From the NCBI RefSeq assembly GCF_020382885.2, contig NC_058499.1, positions 13,067,872-13,131,871 of the forward strand: a DNA stretch of 64,000 nucleotides, read 5' to 3'. Every line of letters begins with the position of its first letter. The first letter of the stretch is position 1. Made by a program: the position numbers and the translations under genes. The notes under the pieces are model-generated. The model was not told the origin of the DNA, ran no database searches, and was given only the letters and a program-made list of their open reading frames with translations. Origin of the DNA: Scatophagus argus. Its lineage: Eukaryota > Chordata > Actinopteri > Scatophagidae. This document shows, piece by piece, positions 11,321 through 22,008 of the stretch.

Positions 11321-12359
11321 GAGAAACCTTATTCACTGTCTTAAATTAGATCGACCTTTCATTAATGGACGTAATCCCAAATCACTCTGCCGCCCCTGAC
11401 TGTCTCCTCTGACTGCAGGCCCCGTGTCCGGTGCTCCCAGCGAGGTGGTTCAGCCGTCTGACAGCCGTGCCAGCCTCCTGGAGTCTATCCGCAATGCCGG
11501 AGGCATCGGCAAAGCCAAATTACGCAATGTCAAAGAACGCAAGATGGAGAAGAAGAAACAGAAGGAGCAAGAGCAAGGTGTCAGATTGTTTGAGTGGGGA
11601 TGTGCTACATAGTGCAGTTTCAGCAGTGATGGGGAAGCCATGCAATCAAAGCAGCGCATGACTGATCCACAGTTCATCTATGACTGTATTCAGTGTGTCA
11701 GACTGCATGTCAGAATATCAGTGTATGTGCATATGTAAATGCACACAGTATGTATATCAGTCCATGGCTTTTTGCCCTTTATATTGCAAATGTCAACCTC
11801 ATTTAAAGGTTGATTTGATTACAGTCCTATCTTCTAATTATCAGACAGCATTTCTTTGTCTTCATTTCTGGTTTGCTGGTCAGGTCATGACCTCACACTT
11901 AATTCTCGGAGAGAGCTGCACATACCAACTATCTAGTCTTGTTATTGTTCTTGTTGCTGCTATCTGGTCTTGTTCTTTGAAGTTCAGCACTGGGGAATAA
12001 ATGAACATAATTATAAATATACTGACACATGATTATTTATTTCTCTCAGCAGTGGGAGCGGCATCAAGTGGTGGAGACTTTATGTCTGATCTCTTCAATA
12101 AACTTGCCATGCGAAGGAAAGGTGAGGGTCTTTTTTCTATCAGATGAGATTTAAAAATATTGCTGCAAGTTGGTGGAACAGCAGACCGTAAGTAATGTGT
12201 CCTGTCCCCTCTGCAGGCATATCTGGTAAGGGTCCAGCAGGTGGGGAGTCAGGTGACGCTCCTGCTGGAACCGGCGGTGCGTTTGCCAGGATGTCAGATG
12301 TCATCCCGCCACTTCCTGCCCCACATTCGACAACAGATGACGATGACTGGGAGGCATAA
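5508..12359 (+). CDS. washc1: WASH complex subunit 1 (WASHC1/WASH1), complete, 11 coding exons
   Basis: WASHC1 activates Arp2/3 on endosomes and drives actin-dependent cargo sorting. Coding exons: 5508-5515, 6022-6162, 7261-7372, 7879-8025, 10245-10381, 10481-10616, 10721-10916, 11010-11183, 11419-11577, 12050-12121, 12217-12359; all phases join, giving 474 aa (human about 465). The start lies in exon 1 (ATG GTC AG), giving MVRMSQ, comparable to the human MTPVRM start. The N-terminal WASH homology domain is well conserved (for example [34 protein letters not shown]). Exon 8 encodes two long polyproline runs (about aa 296-340). A WH2 segment (about aa 366-386), a connector ([18 protein letters not shown]) and an acidic tail ending DDDDWEA form the VCA module. 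Intron 2 has a GC donor (CGAAG|GCAAGT). Exon 10 has a NAGNAG acceptor. AATAAA signals lie at 12560 and 12596. Confidence 0.95.
6163..7260 (+). other. washc1 intron 2 with GC-AG splice sites
   Basis: The donor reads AG|GCAAGT instead of GT, and the acceptor is TTGCTCCCAG. Only this donor keeps the frame (Arg codon split AG|G, followed by VSDSVEKN). This is the strong consensus seen in known GC-AG introns. Confidence 0.8.
6361..6704. mobile_element. Non-autonomous TTAA-flanked MITE (piggyBac/Kolobok-like)
   Basis: Both ends carry TTAA (6361-6364 and 6701-6704), and the ends are inverted repeats: left AGGTTGAGTTCACCTC versus right, inverted, AGCGACAGTTACCTC. About 344 bases, no coding capacity. 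The internal sequence resembles a high-copy teleost repeat that I know by its ends (AGTTCACC near one end, CACTTTAA-like near the other). It lies inside washc1 intron 2. The superfamily is inferred from TTAA only. Confidence 0.6.
7430..7781. mobile_element. Non-autonomous hAT-like MITE with 8-bp target duplication
   Basis: The left end begins CAGTGATACCCAAAC. The right end, read inverted, begins CAGTGGTTCTCAACC, a typical hAT terminus. Flanking octamers are TGATACAG (7422-7429) and TGATACAC (7782-7789), 7 of 8 identical. About 352 bases without coding capacity, in washc1 intron 3. Confidence 0.7.
8447..8990. mobile_element. Decayed non-LTR retrotransposon fragment, 5' part inverted
   Basis: On the minus strand about 8447-8640 encodes a broken reverse-transcriptase segment (around [10 protein letters not shown], comparable to the VVVPLFKKGDR motif of fish LINEs). 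On the plus strand about 8690-8990 encodes the decayed C-terminal tail (around ISHLTWNRL and, after a frameshift, DIWAALL). The 134-codon minus-strand frame over 8447-8851 comes from this element and is not a host gene. Located in washc1 intron 4. The family is not assigned. Confidence 0.6.
9482..9690. repeat. Diverged tandem duplication in washc1 intron 4
   Basis: Two copies about 120 bases apart share the order ATAACTTG ... TCACCT ... CAGGACTTT ... GGTCTC (copy 1 about 9487-9545, copy 2 about 9609-9664). Copies have diverged and no coding potential is evident. An (AT)n tract precedes them (9439-9470) and a (GT)n tract follows (9789-9815). Confidence 0.5.
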
Positions 12360-13233
12360 TGTGAAGGACAATGCAACACTTAAAGCACTGATAAGGACAG
12401 TATTCGGCAGTGTTGGATAATTTTGTGTACTAAGGACTTCCAGTCACTCTGTATTATAACATGTTCTGCTAACAGAAACTTTCACTGTAAAATAGCCAAT
12501 AATGACAATAAGTGCATTTGTTTGTCTACGCATTTGAACAAAGCAGCACTAAAACTCATAATAAAATTTTATTATGTTTGTCATAAAAATATTTTAATAA
12601 AATTAAACAAGCAGATATAAGAACACTCACTGAAATCATTTCACTAACATCTCTCCATCAAAATAAAAGTATTTTTTGAGTTACATAACACTGTACATTG
12701 AGTGCTTTAAATATTTAGTATTTTCAAGTGTAAATCAGTCACATGGATGCCCAAGCCAGTGCTTTCTCAGAATTTATTCAGTATTTATTATTCATTTTCT
12801 CCTCTCACATGTTCCAGACTGAATTAGAAGGCACTGCAGGATTGATAGACCTGAGTGAATCTAATAAATGCCTTTGACCTTTGTCTGCAGTGTGCCATCA
12901 AATACATCATTCTCTGATTCATCTTCACTTCTCTTAACTAGAGATGGTAGGAAGCCAAAGCAGAACACAAGTAACAAAAAATATACAATTTGGCATGTAA
13001 AATAAAGGTAGAATGATGAACTGGGAACAAAAAAACAGCCTCTCTGGTGGACCTTTGAACTCCAGGAGCATTCAAGAGATCTGATGGTTTCAAAATGGTC
13101 AAGAACATAAAGAGCAGCAAAAAGTGCTGTAGCAATCTTACACACAAAATTGCAGATTGAGTCGCGCTGGGTTTAGTTGAACTATGGTCTTGAACTATGG
13201 TAAAGTTGAATACTGGAGAAATGTCAGTTGAGA
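12360..13233. terminator. Convergent 3' UTRs and poly(A) signals of washc1 and ddx11
   Basis: The stop codons of washc1 (+) and ddx11 (-) are 874 bases apart. Plus-strand AATAAA hexamers are at 12560-12565 and 12596-12601. Minus-strand signals (TTTATT on the plus strand) are at 12773-12778 and 12784-12789. The two transcripts therefore probably end within about 200 bases of each other or overlap slightly. Confidence 0.6.
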
Positions 13234-16200
13234 CTAAACCTGCTTCTGCTTTTTCTCCAGGAAGAACTAGGAAAAAAAGAACAGAAGAGTCAGCGTGTGA
13301 ATACATTTTAGTGGCGATACCGTGGTTTTAGGGTGGATACGTCATAAGCGTGCTTGCTTCTCACCTTTCGTAAGGCAGCAAACGCAGGGCCAAACGTTGT
13401 GTGTGAGCTGGTGCGCTCTTTGATCCATGCAGGAAGTTTAGAGAGCGTAGCAGGTCGAGAGTAACGTCTGTCACACAGCACCACGGAGGAATAGTCGCCA
13501 CGGTGACGGATAGCTCTTCCTGTAGGCAGGTGAAGTCAAATGCATACGAGTACTGAGCATACTATCTAATTACTGTTAATGATTTTTTTAATAACAACTC
13601 ATGAATATTGCATCATTACCTATGGACTGATTAACAGCCTTCATGCAGAGGTTTTCTATGAGTGCTTGGCCAGGGCTCCTGCCTCCACTGTGAGGCTAAA
13701 AAGGAAATAAATAAATAAAGAAGAAAGAAAAAAACTACTGAAAACTTAAAAAATGATCTCTGATGAGACTCGTTTAAGGACTCCTTTGACCTTGCACTTG
13801 TTTTTGCCAGGTTTGTGGATACACTGGAGACTATTAGGACAGAAATGAATCTCACCAAGTGTTTGTCCATATAGGACATTTTTTCCTGCAGCTCTGGGGA
13901 TTTGATGTTGGGGTATGGCATTCCCACCATCACCACACACCTGCCCAGGTCATCAGAGAAATTGATGCCCTCGCTCATCTTTCCTCCGACCACAGAGAAC
14001 AGCAACGCTCCCGTGAGCCCGCCGCCGTCCACAGCACACCTCTAATGAAAGGAGAAGAGACGTGCAAACATTAATGTGCGATGGTAGCGCACACATTGTC
14101 AACGCTCTGTCACAAGAGCTGATGTTTGTGCGCTGACAGTTTTACCTGGATACAACGAGAGAACTCGCTCAGCACCTGCTCGACCTGGCTGGCTTTTTTG
14201 GGCTCCTGGAAGATCTGAGAAAAGTGGTTGTGAGAGCTTAAAGAGTGTATGGGTGGTTCTCTTTTCGCTTTAGGAATTATTTTCCCGCATTAAAACGTGA
14301 TAAAGAACGTTTTTCTTTTTTCAGCTTATTTAACAGAAGACCTCATGTAACTGACGTACCTTCTTCTTGTTAGAAAGACGAGTGAGTGCACCGCTGGCAT
14401 CCCAGTGGGAAATGATCCGCCTCAAGTACTCATAAGAGGGGAAGAAGCACACAACGCCGTCTGGGACCACGTTACAAATGTTGGAGAGAATGCGCCCTGT
14501 CTCATCCATCTGTCAACAAACAGCCACACATCTGCAGTAATGGTTTATGTAAACAGCACAGCTGCATTCGATGATATATGGCAAGGACTTAATGAAACAG
14601 TAAGCATATGTTACCATGCGTGGAGAGTCTCTGTTTTGGAAAGTAAAATCTAGCTCCTGACCGGATGGGCCGCTGCACAAGACGAGGGGAAGAATGTTCT
14701 CAGGAGGAATAACATGACCTGCAGACAGTGTTATCCAGCAAAAAAATAGATCTGTTATTTTATTGATATAAATATAACAATACAAGTGTAAAATATAACA
14801 ACACATAACACAGAACATAACATCTGCAAGACTTTCTTGTTCGTGTGTATTAACAGTAGATCACAGAGTTAAAATTTCACACAGATATTGTGAGTCTGAG
14901 GACAAAGTAAAACATAGCACGTCTTTAATTTTGTATGTCAGTGTCACAGGAGCACAAGTGTTGTTCAGGTACCTTATGACACAACAATCTACCTCAATCA
15001 TCATTCAACCTGTGATGACAGGGAAAAAAAACTCTTCCTCAACACAGAATCATTATGGGCGAACAAAAACACTATGGTTTAGTTCACGAGATGTATTGTT
15101 TGTTTGTTTGTACCATGTTTATCATGTCTTCTTGGTCTGTTCTGATATGATAACACTGTATGATCTCCCACCTCCTATTACCTGAACCAGAATCATGACT
15201 CTTGTATCTAGTCAATCCAACCGCATAACTAAACAGAAAATTAGTTCTCATACTGAAAAACTGCTTTTATTGGAGTTTCTGTCGAGCATTATATTATTCA
15301 TCAAAAAGTCCTGTAAACAGAAATATTGATAAACACATCGCTCAGAGAGAGAGTGCATCATAAAAAAACACAAACAGAGAAGCTCTACAAAGTACTGCAG
15401 TGATATGAAATGGGTCACTCACCACAGGAAAACTCAGTGATGCGCTCCTCTTCCACTCCGGCAGAAAACAGTAGCTCTTGTTTGAAGTCTGAAACCTACA
15501 TATCACATCTTTTAGAATTATAAAACTTAAGCAGCAAGGGTTTCATTTATTTTTAGCAGATTTGAGATAACTTACAGGCTGCATGGTTCCTCCTGCGATG
15601 ATGACTGCTCTGCATTCCTTCAGCACCTGTGCAAAGTGGACTGCTGGATTCAACAGCAGGAACTTGGCGCTGCTCTCTGATAAAGTACCTGGAAATTAAA
15701 CAAGTGGGGTATTTCATAACATTGATTTTGTTGCAGTTTGCTTATTTGGTGTTCAACTTTTTTACAATGGTACCTTGTCTGTGCACCACCACTCTGCCAT
15801 CAGTGTTGCTGCTGGTGAGAGCCAAGAAGAAACCCTCCACCTGCATCATGGGAGATGCACACAGCACTTTCTCTGTCTCTGCAGACCCCTGCTGGTCTGC
15901 TAAAGACACTGCACACACGGGAGCCGAAAGAGAAGATAAACCACGATCAATAACAACCGGGAGCAGGAAAGTACCTGATTGCTAAACACAAATGGCTGTA
16001 TGTGAGGGGTATGCACATGGTGTGAAAAGAACGAAAACATCTGCACATGCAGCAGCATGCATTATATTTATTCTCTTGCCTGTGCACTTTACAAACAAGG
16101 TGATGTGGTGGGTTTTTATGGTAGTGGTTCAACTGTAGGTGGTGTCTGTGCAAGTGCAAGTCAGTGGAAAATGTCTATCAAAGGAGAATGAACGACAGCT

Positions 16201-19200
16201 CAGTAGGTTTTTCTGAAATCAAGCATTTTTAAGATTTTTCCATTGCTGAATATGATCCTTTATTGTCATTAACTGATGCCACATGCCAGCAACAAAATTG
16301 TCCACCTCCAAATTGTGTTTTGTCATTTTGTGGTGGGTGATGTAAGCATCAGCCCACTCACCTGGCGCAGTGCTCTGGTTGCTCTGTAGCGTTTGAAGGT
16401 AGCGGTTTAAGCCCTCGGTGCGTCGGTTCTCCTTGTTGGAGCTGCTCTGAGTGTGCAGACTCACACCTGATCCTGCGTACTTCTCCACAAAGCCGCCCAG
16501 CTGCGGAGAGAAGACAAGCGTGGCATTAATTTCATTTTACCGTAGATCTCTCTCACAAAAATTTAGTAGTTTATATGAGGCATAAATCAAAACACATTAA
16601 ACTTACTTTTCTGCTGATCATGCTCTTCTCAAAGTATCTCTGTAACTAAAGGGACAGTGGAAGTTTGCAGTTTGTATAGGGTGTTTGAAAAACATGACTG
16701 TGATCAGCATAATAACACCTTTGTTGTTAACTACCTTAAATAAGTTGATATTGTCGATCTGAGCCTTGAAGAGGAAGTTGTTTATTGTGTGCATTTCAGT
16801 TCCTAAAAGACAAAAGAGATGTGACTCGTTAGCAACGTCTGCTTAGCTGTGTATTACAGCTGCAAATATTAATCGATTAGCCATCAGCTATTGCATAAAT
16901 ACAATGGTCGATTAATTGGTTTGAGGAATAATAATGAAAAAAAAAAGAGAGTCAAAATTCTGTGATTCCTCTATGACTGTAAACTGAATATCTTTGAGTT
17001 GTGGACAAAACAAGACATCTGAGGTCATCTTTGGGCTTTTCATTTTTCACCATGTTCTGACATTTCATAGATCAAACAACCAATAGTTGCAGCCACAGCG
17101 TGGATTATTGACTGACCTGCTTGTGTAGTCTGGCTCTGTGGATTCTGCCCCACTTTACCTGCAGCGACAACATTCACATCATAGGAGAAAATGTTGCATG
17201 TGCCCTGTTCAGCAATTTCCCCTTCAAACCACGTCGCTGACTGCCAGTAATCAATCATCGAAAACCAATTTTAGCCCAAAAGCACTCACCTCCCAGCACC
17301 CGCACAAGTCCCTCAATCACAAACAGAATCTGCTTGATGTACATCACGTTCTTTGCCTTCAGTCTGCTCCTGATGGTGTAAATGCATTAACATCAGCAGG
17401 CAATACAATATTTAATTTGCGAATGAGTGCAGTGTGCCAGTGTGTATACTCACTTATAGCGTTCAGCATACTGGGTGAGCTGAGAGTAGGCACGACAAAG
17501 CTGTAGAAGATTCCAATTTTAGCATATCACAGGGAACATGTATGATATAAATTTCCATTTTCTACATAATTTGTACAAGTGTGTTTACCTGTGCTCCACT
17601 GAGTTCTGCGCTGTGTATACAGGAGAGTGTGTCACTAAGATTGTGAGCTTCGTCTATAATGACAACCTATGAAGAAACAGATTACTGGTGGGTAATACGC
17701 TAAATCAGTTCCACTTCAAATAGCTGAAACTAAACCTGTATTTGGCTCTTTTCTGTTTTTTGGTACCTGTTATGCTGCACATGTGATGTCAAATTAATGA
17801 AGACATTTTCTTAATTTGATAGTGTTTTTTGTCTATTTGCATGTAAGCTGTAGTACACTGAGCTCTCAGGGCCACTGTATGAAACTGATAAAAGTATGGC
17901 AGAATCACCAGGTATCCAAACAATCTAAAATTTCCCAGTCAAACTGGCTCTGTGTGTTTACATCTTTGTTCTGAAATGTTATTGCGATGTGCCAATGATT
18001 AAACTACTTATAAGAAAGTGTCTTCAACATTGGTGGGGAATTTCAACCATTAAAAAAAGTATTTTTTAAGATTTGCATGATAATATTGACAATTGCTGAG
18101 CAGAAATAAAATATACGATAGAACAAGAGAAGCTCAAAAATAACATCTAGTCCTACCTGTCCCTTCAGTTGGATGCCTGCTGCCTTTCTTGTAGCTTCAT
18201 GAAGCAGCATCTGATAGGGCAACACCACCAACTATGCAGACACAATAAGCAGAGACCATACAGATTGCATTGAAAAAGCGACTGGTTATTGCTCCCCAGG
18301 TTAACCTGTGGGGAAGAAGACTAAGACTGACATTAACAGCAGAACAAGCAAGCAAACAGTCTCCAAAGTAATGCGACACAGGATGGGATGAACAAAGGAG
18401 GACAGTTTTACCTGAGCAGGGGGAATGGCGAGGCGAGTCGAGTAGTAAGGACAGGAATGTTTTTCTCTGCCCAGCTTCAGCAGCTGTTCGATATCATGGA
18501 CTGTCCCCAGAATGTCATCCCTCATCTGCTGCAGTGCTGAAGCTTTATTGTAGGGACACACACTTTTTGCTGGGCCACGCTTACGTTTTACGCCCTCTTC
18601 ATCATGCTGCTTCTCTACAAAAGGGAAGAACGAGCAGCGCTGCTAGGATTAACTCTTCTTATTTATTTTTATGCGTTAAAACAGCACTGAGGGTTGTTTA
18701 AGGATTATCTGATTGCATTCGAAATATCGTAAATAGCAACATTTCTCTTACAACTGACAAATCTCATACAAGGTTGACGTTAGCTGGTACTGATCTTCTG
18801 TAAGATCAGTAGTTTTGGAGCCAGTGCGTGTGTGGCGGGGGGCTCTCACCATGTTTGTTTTTCTGCATCTCCATACAGCGGTCATTAATGTGCTGGATGT
18901 TGCCCAGGCGACGCACCTCCTCGTTGATGCACAGATTCTGGAAAGTACACAGTTTGATGTTTACTGGGCAAACACTGTCAGATGTTATGTTGACAATCAT
19001 TTTGCTGTAAGCAGTAAATGTTCAATGCCAAGTTGTAACACTGGCATGTTTGATAAACAGAGTAAATATCACCTTCAAGAAAACACAGCATATCACATTC
19101 TGTCTCCAAACAACACTTTAAGTAAGCAATCATGATCAAACATTCCTCAGTACATTTACATCTACTGCTTGTAGTCACAATGAGACTTAAAGAAATATAC

Positions 19201-20714
19201 TAAAATCTAACCGTTTTACTGGTAGTCTGTGGGTGTATATTTCAGAGTGTGTGTGCGTGTGTGTGTGTGAGAGCACACACCTGCCGTGAGCCCAACGTGA
19301 CCACACTGACGTCCTTGCTGAAAGGGCTCTTTTGAACCTCGTGGACAAATTGGGCCAGCTGGGAGTGAGTGCGGCTGCAGTAGTAAATCTAAGAACACAC
19401 ATATGTATGTAGTCTCACTTCAGTGTAACGTGAGACACTCATTATTCAGTGGGACGCTCTTTCTTCTTTTACAGTTAGAATGTGAAATATGTCTCTAACA
19501 AACCTTAGTGACATGTTCTTCAACCAGTTCATCATCTGTGTCATCCTCACCATCACAAAACCTGAGCATGAGAGCAAACAAACCCTGCTGTAATTTTAGT
19601 TTCTCACCATGATGTAACATTTGATGAACTCAACTCTTAAGCAATATTTGGGACTGTGCAATACATTTTAGACATTTTTATTCGTGCTACTGTTTATTCC
19701 ACTCTTGCTGCTTATTTATGTTGAGTTGTTTGTTCTGCACATGTATTTTATCTTGCACCTCAAATGCAAGGAGTTACATTTGATTTTCATTGTACTGCTG
19801 TTCAATGACAATAAAGGCATTCTATTCTTTTCTTTTTTGATATAACTGGCAGCCAAATACTTGGCTGCTCTCACCTGCTCCTGCTCTTTGACTCGTCATC
19901 GCTTTCATATTCTGCGACGATAAGTTCCTCATCTTCATGATCTCCTTGTGTCTCTGTTTGTTCCTCTTTACTGAGCTGGAGCAACTTGAATGCCTCATCA
20001 TCTTCACAGCTCTACAGATACATACAGAGAATTCATATATTGACTTCTAGAGCCTTGGATTATCTTAAAATTGTCATTGTGTCTGATCACTTACTTTCCT
20101 CTTCATTGCATACTTTAGCTGAACATTGTTTCTGATCATTTCCAGTCGCTCCTCTCTCTTCTTTCTTTTCAATTCTTCCTCCTGACACGCAAAAACATGC
20201 AATAACATTTGAAAGACAAAATTCTCAGAGGTTCACACCAAGGTCACGTGTGTAGCACAATGGCATTCTTACCTTCAATTTTGACACCAAATCACGTTCT
20301 GCCTTTTTCTGCACAAAATCAGTGATCCAGTCAGGCTCCGCTGAGGAGCTGATTGTGGAGGACTGAGCGGAGGAAGTGGAAAGAGTTGTTTCTCCTTCTT
20401 GCAGCAGAGCAGCTGCCTCCTGTCTTCTCTTCTCGTCATAGTCCGTGAGCCAGCTTAGCGCTCCACATATCAGACTCAGAGACTTTCCCTAGATTATAGG
20501 ACATATGTGGTGAAAACACAGATCAGTCAATAAAATCTAATGGCTCCTGCTGTAATCTCTTTTATATGCATGCACACATACATACCGTTCCAGTTGGACT
20601 TTCAAAGATGCCGACTTTGCCCTGGTCAAGTGCCCCATACAGGGCTTGCATAAACTGCTCCTGGATGTTATAGGGTTTGTATGGAAATGGAAACTGAGAC
20701 CTGCCATTCTCCAT
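13234..20714 (-). CDS. ddx11: DDX11/ChlR1 Fe-S DEAH-box DNA helicase, complete, 26 coding exons
   Basis: DDX11 is an XPD-family 5'-3' DNA helicase needed for sister-chromatid cohesion and replication repair. Exons 5' to 3': 20714-20586, 20488-20273, 20181-20095, 20011-19875, 19561-19504, 19388-19281, 18937-18850, 18614-18412, 18231-18157, 17666-17589, 17500-17454, 17369-17290, 17158-17117, 16802-16735, 16645-16607, 16500-16362, 15899-15774, 15688-15576, 15495-15423, 14718-14615, 14509-14360, 14214-14146, 14041-13856, 13695-13620, 13519-13365, 13266-13234. All phases join; 892 aa (human about 906). Walker A SPTGTGKS (aa 39-46) spans intron 1; DEAH is at 372-375; QSIGRAIR (motif VI) at 828-835. 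All four Fe-S cysteines are present (C248, C266, C294, C329). Start chosen at MENGRSQ because a 5' UTR acceptor (CTTTCAG) lies just upstream at 20729; an ATG at 20768 is in frame but upstream of that acceptor. Confidence 0.95.
19630..19840. repeat. Probable interspersed repeat tail in ddx11 intron
   Basis: The stretch ends with CATTGTACTGCTG, TTCAATGACAATAAAGGC and a TTCTTTTCTT run, which resembles the 3' tail of a common teleost retroposed element. Family and exact 5' boundary cannot be fixed by eye. Confidence 0.4.
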
Positions 20715-20728
20715 GTTCGTGAACCTGC

Positions 20729-22008
20729 CTGAAAGATGCCAAAATTCAGTTGATTTCTGTTCAGACATGGTCACTATGAAACGAGCACCTGGCTACTTAA
20801 TCAACTGAAAGCTATACACAGTATGTTTAGACTGGTTTGTGTTAGCTACAAGCGCTAACTTCTGATAGAGATGTTATGTCTACGCATGAAGCAAATTTTG
20901 AGGCTGGATTCTGGTCTTACGCAGATCAATCAATCTCATTACAACCGTGGCGAATTTCTGATTAAGTTTGCCTTATTTTTCTACAATATACATCTATGCA
21001 CTACAACGACATAAATCATCATTTGACTACACAGCTTCCCAGTTAGCGTATGTGTTATGTCAGGCAGCTAACATTTAATTTTAAAGGTTGTCACAACGAG
21101 CTCTTTTGTTGTCTTCTGCTGTTAAGGAACAAAAACTTCAACGCCAGCGGTCTCGAATCCATAGCTATGTCATTAATAACATAATAGATAACCTTATCGG
21201 CTTAAGTCTTAATGCTGTTCATCATCTGAACAGAGATTGTTGAGATTCTTACCCGCAGATATTCTAAAAAATAAGTTTTTGCTTTGTGTTAATGTTTTCG
21301 TCTCACCGCCGATTCAACAACGCGCCAACCCAGAGAAATGGACAGCGAATCTGACCAATAGGGTGCAAGATGAAACAAGAAGCGCGTGTTTTTAATATTC
21401 TGCAACGCTTGCGAAGACGGGGCTATGTAATTCTGTTTCCTATTTTTGTCATTCAATACGGAGCTACGTGACTGCTACATTACACTTGAAGTGAGTACAC
21501 GATTCGTTATCTATTTCATGGCACAACGTCTGTAAATTATGTGCTTGTTCAGTCTAGAGTGTGCACCGCCTTTCCGGGAGACGCCCTTATAGTATAAGTA
21601 ACGCCGAAACGTAATCTCACCCCCCCTTCCTCCTAGAACGTCTGGAAAATTCTCTCCCCTTCTTTAAGCGCTTGTCAGACGTTTGGCTGCTAAACAACGT
21701 GGACTTGGAGCTACCTCTCATCCTGCCCGGATACAAGTGTGACTGGTGCACAACGTTAGCACGGTTTCAACGCGGCTAGCTCTAAGCTGTAGCGTATTAT
21801 TTTATTTACAGCGGCATTCACGAGTTAGTGAGGATACCGAAGAGGTTTAAGAAGCGTTAGTTAGCAAGCTAGCGTTGACCTTAGTAGGGTTGTTGCTTGC
21901 TGCAATTGACGTGAATTGAGAAGTAGCATTAGTTAGCTTTAGCCACCTATTAGTCAGTGTTAGTTTGAATTGGAGTGCAGGTCAGAGTAGAAGATAGAAA
22001 ACTACTTA
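20729..22008. promoter_or_regulatory. Head-to-head promoter region of ddx11 (-) and fkbp4 (+)
   Basis: It contains the ddx11 5' UTR intron (20729-21252; donor GCGG|GTAAGA read on the minus strand, acceptor CTTTCAG), the ddx11 first exon from 21253 upward, and the fkbp4 5' flank and 5' UTR. A TATA-like TTATAGTATAAG lies at about 21587-21598. No other gene is seen. Confidence 0.5.
21644..21653 (+). promoter_or_regulatory. Heat-shock-element-like site upstream of fkbp4
   Basis: GGAAAATTCT consists of two perfect inverted pentamers (nGAAn, nTTCn). The preceding pentamer (CGTCT) is a partial third unit. It lies about 355 bases before the fkbp4 start. FKBP52 is an Hsp90 partner also known as HSP56, so HSF control is plausible but inferred. 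Confidence 0.4.

Noticed and set aside
20715-20774. Extended ddx11 N-terminus with an upstream ATG at 20768
   Set aside because: A CTTTCAG acceptor between it and the conserved Met, plus a matching 5' UTR donor at 21252, places it in an intron.
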